From positions 1 to 11,077 of the forward strand of contig CAAEUQ010000190.1 in the NCBI GenBank assembly GCA_900759005.1: a stretch of DNA of 11,077 nt. Direction: 5' to 3'. Shown piece by piece: positions 6,880 through 11,077 of the stretch. A program made the translations under genes and the position numbers. This DNA is from Clostridia bacterium (GTDB lineage Bacteria > Bacillota > Clostridia > Christensenellales > Aristaeellaceae). Numbering within the stretch: the first letter of the stretch is position 1; each line of letters opens with the position of its first letter. The notes beneath the pieces are model-generated. The model saw nothing but the letters and a program-made list of their open reading frames with translations. It was not told the origin of the DNA and did not search any database.

Positions 6880-6917
6880 ATTGCCGTGCAGTGCAAAACG
6901 CTGTGCGGCAATTCTTT
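6880..6917 (+). terminator. Terminator-like stem between yloV and recG
   Basis: ATTGCCGTGCAGTG at 6880-6893 pairs with CGCTGTGCGGCAAT at 6899-6912 across a five-base loop (CAAAA). This gives 14 continuous pairs with three G-U wobbles, followed by TCTTTT. The U-tract is short, so it is a weak-to-moderate terminator that may leave some read-through into recG. I see no convincing promoter in the remaining bases before recG. Confidence 0.6.
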
Positions 6918-6950
6918 TCGAGAAAACAGTGAGTGCGCCGGCATTTTTTG

Positions 6951-6969
6951 AAGGGGGGAAACGCGGTTG
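6951..6969 (+). promoter_or_regulatory. Ribosome binding site and TTG start of recG
   Basis: AAGGGGGG at 6951-6958 ends eight bases before the TTG at 6967, an ideal distance. It is 14 bases before the in-frame ATG at 6973. The choice changes only two residues. TTG starts usually lower translation. Confidence 0.6.
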
Positions 6970-8964
6970 GAGATGATGCTTTCCGAAATTCGCGGAATCG
7001 GACCGGCGCGGCTGAAGGCGCTGAACGATGCGGGAATCTTCTCCGTGCGCGATCTGGCGATGCTCCTGCCGCGCGATTACCGCGATTTGAGCGCCATTAC
7101 GCCGCTGGATGCACTGATTGCCGGCCAGCCGGCGGCGGTGCGCGTGCGCGTGACCGGCGAGGCGCGCGAACAGCGCGCGAAGAAGCTCTTGATTTCCAAA
7201 GCGTTTGTGACCGACGGCGAAACCGTGATTCAGGCGGTCTGGTACAATCAGCCATGGCTCAAAAAGCAGCTTACGCGCGATCGCGAACTGCTCCTTTACG
7301 GAAAGCCCGAATGGAAAAAGGGTGTTCTGATGCTCGTAAGCCCAACGATCGAGCAGAGCGCCGGGCTGATTCCGGTTTATCGCGCGATTGCCGGCATTCC
7401 GCCGAAGGCGCTTCGCGCGACGATCGAGCGCGCGCTGGACGCGTGCGACAGTTCATGGATCGACGAGCTTCCGGAAAGTATCCGCGCGCGCTATGGACTG
7501 TGCGAGCGCAATTTCGCGCTTCGAAACGCGCATTTTCCGGTGAGTCGTGAGGCGCTTTCCGAAGCGCGCAGGCGGCTTGCATTCGAGGAGCTGCTTTTGT
7601 ATCAGGTCGCGCTCAGGCTGATTCGAAATGTCGGGCGCAAGGGTGTTCGGATGGATTTTGCGCTTGATCGGTTGGATGCGTTCTGGAAAACGCTGCCATT
7701 TCCGCCGACGAACGCGCAAAGGCGCGTAGCGCTTGAAATCGCAAACGACCTTCGCTCCGATCGCGCGATGACGCGCATGGTGCAGGGCGACGTGGGCTGT
7801 GGAAAGACGGCAATTGCATTTGCGGCGATTGCAGTGGTGCACGAATGCGGCTATCAGGCGGCGCTGATGGCGCCGACGGAGGTGCTTGCGCAGCAGCATT
7901 TTGAATCCGCAAAAGCGATTCTGGAGCCGCTCGGATGCCGAATCGGGCTTCTGACGGGCAGTCTTACGGCAAAGGGGCACCGGATTGCGCACGCGGCGAT
8001 CGCATCCGGCGAATGGGACGTCGTGATCGGCACGCACGCGCTGATTACCGATAAGGTGGAATACAAAAATCTGGGACTCGTGATTACCGACGAACAGCAT
8101 CGTTTCGGCGTTCGCCAGCGCACGATGCTCGGCGAAAAGGGCGATTCGACGAATGTTCTGGTCATGTCCGCCACGCCGATTCCGCGGTCGCTTTCGCTGA
8201 TCCTCTATGGCGATCTCGATATTTCGATTGTGGACGAGCTGCCGCCCGGGCGCAAACCGGTCGCGACGCGCATTGTTTCCGAATCTCGACGCGACGGGCT
8301 GTACGGCTTTCTGCGCGCGGAAATCGCGAAGGGGCGGCAGGCGTATGTCGTTTGTCCGCTGGTGGAGGAATCCGAGGCGGTGGACGCATCGCCGGCAGAG
8401 CTGGTGTATGAGGATTTGCGCACAAATCGATTGCCCGAGCTTCGAATCGAGCTGGTGCACGGGCGGATGAAGCCCGCCGATAAGGACGCGGTGCTCGAAA
8501 AATTTCGCGCGGGCGAAGCGGACGTGCTGGTATCGACGACGGTGATTGAGGTCGGCGTGAACGTGCCGAACGCGACGATCATGGTGATCGAGAATGCCGA
8601 GCGGTTCGGGCTTGCGCAGCTGCATCAGCTTCGCGGGCGCGTCGGTCGCGGGGCGCATGAATCGTGGTGCTTCCTGATGGCGGAGCCGAACGAGCGGCTG
8701 CGGTTTTTGACCGGCACGAACGACGGATTCAAGATTGCGCAAAAGGACATGGAGCTGCGCGGTCCGGGTGAGTTGTTTGGAACGCGGCAGTCCGGTGCGA
8801 TTGCCGAAGGACTGGGGCTCGCGGGCACGGATACGCTGATTCTGAAGCAGACGCACGATTTGGCGCGCGAGCTGATGAATGGGGATTCGGAAGACGCGCG
8901 CCGAATCATCGAGCTTTCCCGCGCGCGATTCGGTGAAAAGCTGGAGGGCGTGGCGGTAAATTGA
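6967..8964 (+). CDS. recG: ATP-dependent DNA helicase RecG
   Basis: RecG remodels stalled replication forks and branch-migrates Holliday junctions. The protein has 665 residues, close to the usual 680. An N-terminal helix-hairpin-like GIGPARLKAL (10-19) leads to the wedge/OB-fold region (about 50-145). Helicase motifs follow: Walker A GDVGCGKT at 274-281, APTEVLAQQ at 302-310, DEQH at 375-378 (DEAH-box variant usual for RecG), SATPIPRS at 401-408, STTVIEVGVNVPNA at 523-536, and QLRGRVGRG at 554-562. Near the end is the RecG translocation segment with ELRGPGELFGTRQSG (596-610). All key residues are present, so it should be active. It follows yloV after 101 bases holding a terminator-like stem, and a strong terminator lies downstream. 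The rsmD/coaD or fapR/plsX genes that often follow in Firmicutes are absent here. Confidence 0.97.
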   Translation: MEMMLSEIRGIGPARLKALNDAGIFSVRDLAMLLPRDYRDLSAITPLDALIAGQPAAVRVRVTGEAREQRAKKLLISKAFVTDGETVIQAVWYNQPWLKKQLTRDRELLLYGKPEWKKGVLMLVSPTIEQSAGLIPVYRAIAGIPPKALRATIERALDACDSSWIDELPESIRARYGLCERNFALRNAHFPVSREALSEARRRLAFEELLLYQVALRLIRNVGRKGVRMDFALDRLDAFWKTLPFPPTNAQRRVALEIANDLRSDRAMTRMVQGDVGCGKTAIAFAAIAVVHECGYQAALMAPTEVLAQQHFESAKAILEPLGCRIGLLTGSLTAKGHRIAHAAIASGEWDVVIGTHALITDKVEYKNLGLVITDEQHRFGVRQRTMLGEKGDSTNVLVMSATPIPRSLSLILYGDLDISIVDELPPGRKPVATRIVSESRRDGLYGFLRAEIAKGRQAYVVCPLVEESEAVDASPAELVYEDLRTNRLPELRIELVHGRMKPADKDAVLEKFRAGEADVLVSTTVIEVGVNVPNATIMVIENAERFGLAQLHQLRGRVGRGAHESWCFLMAEPNERLRFLTGTNDGFKIAQKDMELRGPGELFGTRQSGAIAEGLGLAGTDTLILKQTHDLARELMNGDSEDARRIIELSRARFGEKLEGVAVN

Positions 8965-9042
8965 ATGAAGCGCTTCCTGCGCGCAAGCGACGATGACAAA
9001 TCGGACTTGACGTTTTCCCTTATGCAAGCGATGGATTGCTGA
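8965..9042 (+). CDS. Possible 25-codon peptide directly after recG (weak)
   Basis: An ATG begins immediately after the recG stop (8962-8964) and runs 25 codons to a TGA at 9040-9042, just before the recG terminator. The peptide begins MKRFLRAS, has an acidic middle (DDDKSD) and ends in SLMQAMDC. There is no Shine-Dalgarno at a good distance (GGAGGG at 8943-8948 is 16 bases away), so translation would need coupling to recG termination. It may be nothing more than a chance frame. Confidence 0.2.
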   Translation: MKRFLRASDDDKSDLTFSLMQAMDC

Positions 9043-9053
9043 ATTGGGCGTTT

Positions 9054-9080
9054 TCCCGCGTGTGAAACGCGGGATTTTTT
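9054..9080 (+). terminator. recG intrinsic terminator
   Basis: TCCCGCGT at 9054-9061 and ACGCGGGA at 9067-9074 form a perfect GC-rich 8-bp stem with loop GTGAA, followed by six T (9075-9080). This is a textbook rho-independent terminator. It separates recG from the promoter that begins six bases later. Confidence 0.9.
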
Positions 9081-9085
9081 GATGG

Positions 9086-9114
9086 TTGCAAAACGGGCGG
9101 GGGCAGGGTATAAT
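9086..9114 (+). promoter_or_regulatory. Promoter of the ceramidase-like/yhcH operon
   Basis: TTGCAA at 9086-9091 and TATAAT at 9109-9114 are separated by exactly 17 bases, with a perfect -10. The start point is expected at about 9120-9122, which is the first base of the structured leader. The leader is therefore about 117 bases long. Confidence 0.85.
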
Positions 9115-9119
9115 TGGAA

Positions 9120-9237
9120 GCGGCGGCATTGCGCGAGCGCGTGCAATACTTGAGCGCATCCTGAGGCGCAGGGATGGCTCGCCGCGCGCCGCTTTCGTCG
9201 CGATCCGCGAATCTGATTTGATTTTGCGGAGGTTGTT
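9120..9237 (+). promoter_or_regulatory. Structured 5' leader (candidate cis-regulatory RNA)
   Basis: The closing stem P1 pairs GCGGC at 9123-9127 with GCCGC at 9181-9185, and may extend by GCG (9120-9122) with CGC (9187-9189) around a bulged G at 9186. Inside it, P2 is ATTGCGCG (9128-9135) with CGTGCAAT (9140-9147), eight pairs with one wobble and loop AGCG. P3 is GAGC plus CATCC (9152-9155, 9157-9161) with GGATG plus GCTC (9172-9180) around a bulged G at 9156. The linker P2-P3 is four bases, and the other two junction sides are zero bases. Downstream, TCGCG/CGCGA (9198-9202 with 9206-9210) competes with TCCGC/GCGGA (9204-9208 with 9226-9230), the latter covering the Shine-Dalgarno CGGAGGT at 9227-9233. 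I do not recognise a known riboswitch class. Confidence 0.45.
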
Positions 9238-10494
9238 ATGGAACTCGAATTTGGATTTTCGGAGACGGAAATTACGCCGCATACGCCGATTCAAACGATC
9301 GGCTTCGGCGTTCAGGAGCCTGCGACGGGCGTGGAACGCGCGCTAATGGCACAGGCGACGGTGTGGCGGCTGGGCGAAACGATTTGCGCGGTGATTGCGA
9401 TTGATCATATCGGCTTTGCGATCGATCACGCGCGGAGCCTCAGAACGCGCATTGCCGATTTGATCGGCGCGGGTCTGGAACAGGTAATGCTGTGCTTTTC
9501 GCACACGCACGCCGCGCCGAACGATTCCGCGGAGCCCGAATACTCGGAATGGGTGGATGAACGCGTACTGGATGCGGTGCGCAGGGCGATGAATGGGATG
9601 CTGCCGGTGCGCGCGGTATGGGGCTGCGCAGATGTGGAAATTGGCGTGAATCGGCGAATGGGCGCGGCGCTGGATCGGCGCGCAGGAATTTTGAAGGTCG
9701 TGGACGCGAAAACCGGCGCGAATGCGTTTGCGCTTTTGCGGCTCACGGCGCATGGAAACGCGCTGAAAGCGGACAATCGGCTGATTTCGCCGGATTGGAT
9801 TGGCGCGGCGCGCGACTGGATTTCGAAAAAGCTGCATTGCCCGGTGATGATTGCGCAGGGCGCGAGCGGAAATGTTGCGCCGAAATATTTCTGCTCCAAA
9901 CTGAAGCCACCGGATGCGGATGATACGTCCGGCAGATTCGTGCGCACGAACGATGCGCTCAGCGAGATGGCACGTGCGGTCTGGAAGGGCGTCGGGCGTG
10001 TATTTGACGGCATTCAGGCGCGGGAGGTCAGGACGCTTCGGATGCATTCGGCGCGCAAAGCGTTTCTCGCGCGCGTTCCGGAAATGCCGCGGGCGCGGGA
10101 AATTGCGGAAGAGGCGCACCGTGCGGCTGAAATCGATGGAGCGCGGTGGCTGCGCGAGGTGGCACGGCTGAATGCTGAAGGCGTAAAGGAGCAGTACGAG
10201 ACGGTTGAGATGCAGTTTTTCCAGCTGGACGAGGGCGCGCTGATTGGCGTGGCGAACGAGATCATGTGCGAACTGGCGCTGGAGGTTGCGAAAAAGGCGG
10301 GCAAAACGGTCTTTTTGGGCGGATATACGAACGGCAGCGCCGGCTATCTCCCGACGGCGGAAGAATACGACCGCGGCGGCTACGAGGTGTTCTGGTCGAT
10401 GCTGGAATACTTCATGTATTATCCGCGCGTGATGCCGCTCGAACGCGATTCGGCGGAAACAATTGTTGAAATGGCATTGGAGGGAATACGATGA
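9238..10494 (+). CDS. Neutral/alkaline ceramidase N-terminal-fold protein, short and cytosolic
   Basis: The 418 residues lack a signal peptide. The protein fits the neutral/alkaline non-lysosomal ceramidase N-terminal family: the opening FGFSETEITPHTPIQTIGFG, the metal motif FSHTHAAPN (H89, H91), AHGNA (H172), QGASGNVAP (207-215), NEIMCEL (E341) and GYTNGSAGYLPTAEEY (362-377, Y370). These look like the His, His, Glu and Tyr zinc ligands of ceramidases. Two things argue against ceramide hydrolysis. The catalytic Ser of the ceramidase GDVSPN motif is Ala214 here (GNVAPK). And true ceramidases are secreted and near 650 residues or more, with an extra C-terminal domain. A zinc hydrolase or other enzyme on a small substrate is likelier; the substrate is unknown. 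The gene has its own promoter and leader, a CGGAGGT ribosome binding site ending four bases before the ATG, and overlaps the YhcH gene by ATGA. Confidence 0.8.
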   Translation: MELEFGFSETEITPHTPIQTIGFGVQEPATGVERALMAQATVWRLGETICAVIAIDHIGFAIDHARSLRTRIADLIGAGLEQVMLCFSHTHAAPNDSAEPEYSEWVDERVLDAVRRAMNGMLPVRAVWGCADVEIGVNRRMGAALDRRAGILKVVDAKTGANAFALLRLTAHGNALKADNRLISPDWIGAARDWISKKLHCPVMIAQGASGNVAPKYFCSKLKPPDADDTSGRFVRTNDALSEMARAVWKGVGRVFDGIQAREVRTLRMHSARKAFLARVPEMPRAREIAEEAHRAAEIDGARWLREVARLNAEGVKEQYETVEMQFFQLDEGALIGVANEIMCELALEVAKKAGKTVFLGGYTNGSAGYLPTAEEYDRGGYEVFWSMLEYFMYYPRVMPLERDSAETIVEMALEGIR

Positions 10495-10937
10495 TTTACG
10501 ATTCGATTCGGAACATTTGCCTTTACAAAGGCATTCACCCCGCGCTGGACGCGGCGATTGAGCAGCTGCTTGAAACCGATCTGCTGGCGTATGAGGTCGG
10601 CAGGCATGTATGGAACGAAGATACCTATGTAAACGTTCAGTCCGTGAATTATCTGGAATTCGGGCGCTGGGAGAAGCATGATCATTACGCGGATATCCAG
10701 ATCAGTCTGAACGGCGGCGAATCCGTGGCAGCGATGCCGGAAAATCAGGTCGAAGGCTGGCTTGAATACGATTCCGGACGCGATGTGACGTTCTCCGATT
10801 CCAGACAGACGGGCGTTCGCGTGCCGCTGGACGAGGGGATGTTCGCACTTCTGTTTCCGTGGGATGCGCATATGCCCTGTCTGAGCAACGGCGCGGCGCA
10901 TGGCAGGCGCGCGGTGGTCAAGGTGAAGATGCGATAA
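10491..10937 (+). CDS. YhcH/YjgK/YiaL (DUF386) family protein, sugar-anomerase-like
   Basis: The protein has 148 residues, the usual size for this single-domain cupin-like family. Characteristic motifs are MIYDSI at the start, FGRWEKHDHYADIQISLNGG (57-76, with E61, H63, H65 and D68 as likely metal ligands) and FPWDAHMPCL (122-131, H127), ending in VVKVKM. E. coli YhcH (NanQ) speeds anomer interconversion of N-acetylneuraminate, and relatives sit in various sugar operons. The substrate here is unknown, and no sialic-acid gene (nanA, nanE, nanK) is in view. Its ATG overlaps the preceding stop (ATGA at 10491-10494) with GGAGGG at 10479-10484, six bases upstream, so the two proteins are made together and probably act in one pathway. 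A strong terminator follows four bases after the stop. Confidence 0.9.
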   Translation: MIYDSIRNICLYKGIHPALDAAIEQLLETDLLAYEVGRHVWNEDTYVNVQSVNYLEFGRWEKHDHYADIQISLNGGESVAAMPENQVEGWLEYDSGRDVTFSDSRQTGVRVPLDEGMFALLFPWDAHMPCLSNGAAHGRRAVVKVKMR

Positions 10938-10940
10938 GCG

Positions 10941-10984
10941 AACCGCCCGCAGATCCGATTCATGGATTTGCGGGCGGTTGTTTT
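10941..10984 (+). terminator. Terminator of the ceramidase-like/yhcH operon
   Basis: AACCGCCCGCAGATCC at 10941-10956 pairs along its whole length with GGATTTGCGGGCGGTT at 10964-10979. That is 16 pairs including one G-U, with a seven-base loop. GTTTT follows. It closes the operon cleanly. Confidence 0.9.
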
Positions 10985-11077
10985 AAGGCAACACCGCACA
11001 ACTCGGCGGCGCGTCCGGCGATGTCTTTTCCGCCATCTGCGGCATGCAAATTCCTCGATTTACCGCCAGTAAACCTT
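10985..11077. other. Unassigned sequence at the right edge
   Basis: No gene, ribosome binding site or promoter is visible in these 93 bases. The only local structure noted is TTTAC/GTAAA around CGCCA near 11058-11072. It may be the start of a repeat, of a mobile-element end or of a convergent gene's 3' flank, but the edge of the window hides the answer. Confidence 0.5.

Noticed and set aside
9120..9192. Hammerhead-type self-cleaving ribozyme in the three-way junction
   Set aside because: The conserved CUGANGA and GAAA core elements are not present at the junction.
7453..9294. Long minus-strand open frame (613 codons) across recG and the following promoter
   Set aside because: It is antisense to a RecG with every helicase motif intact, is Arg-rich in the way of GC-rich shadow frames, matches no family and crosses a terminator and a promoter.
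10985..11077. End of an insertion sequence or MITE at the right edge
   Set aside because: No inverted repeat partner, target duplication or transposase is visible inside the window, so it cannot be supported.

Overview
The window is GC-rich, gene-dense bacterial DNA. It most likely comes from an uncultured Clostridia-type Firmicute. The best evidence is the core block in the middle: rpmB (zinc-binding L28) divergent from an Asp23/YloU gene, then a YloV/FakA-type gene, then recG. This order is familiar from Bacillus and clostridia. Strong AGGAGG-type ribosome binding sites, TTGCAW-17-TATAMT promoters and U-tract terminators agree. I cannot name a genus from the sequence alone.

Layout. (1) Bases 1-2496 hold a plus-strand operon: the 3' end of a highly charged protein of unknown function, a NYN-domain (PIN-like RNase) protein with two C-terminal OST-HTH/LOTUS-like segments, and a membrane-anchored endonuclease/exonuclease/phosphatase (EEP) family protein whose start lies one base after the NYN stop. 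(2) Bases 2594-4162 hold a BrnQ-type branched-chain amino acid carrier and a 54-residue two-helix membrane protein. The ribosome binding site of the small gene lies inside the 3' arm of a 12-bp stem that also looks like the brnQ terminator. (3) Bases 4177-4788 hold rpmB on the minus strand with its terminator and promoter, and a 343-base divergent intergenic region with a second promoter firing to the right. (4) Bases 4789-8964 hold asp23/yloU, yloV/fakA and recG. A terminator-like 14-bp stem lies between yloV and recG, and a strong terminator follows recG. (5) Bases 9086-10984 hold a self-contained two-gene operon: promoter, about 117-nt structured leader, a short cytosolic ceramidase-fold protein, a YhcH/NanQ-family sugar-anomerase-like protein overlapping it by four bases, and a very strong terminator. 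The last 93 bases show no gene.

How the parts fit. Most of the window is housekeeping: ribosome, envelope/alkaline-shock protein, fatty-acid phosphorylation and fork repair. The accessory part most worth attention is the last operon. Its first protein keeps the probable zinc ligands of neutral ceramidases, but the catalytic serine position reads Ala, it has no signal peptide, and it is far shorter than true ceramidases. It is paired with a YhcH protein and preceded by a leader that can fold into a compact three-way junction, with a possible alternative pairing over the Shine-Dalgarno. This suggests a regulated small-molecule (perhaps sugar-derivative) pathway rather than sphingolipid breakdown. 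That reading is inference. No tRNA, rRNA, CRISPR array, transposase or phage gene was seen.
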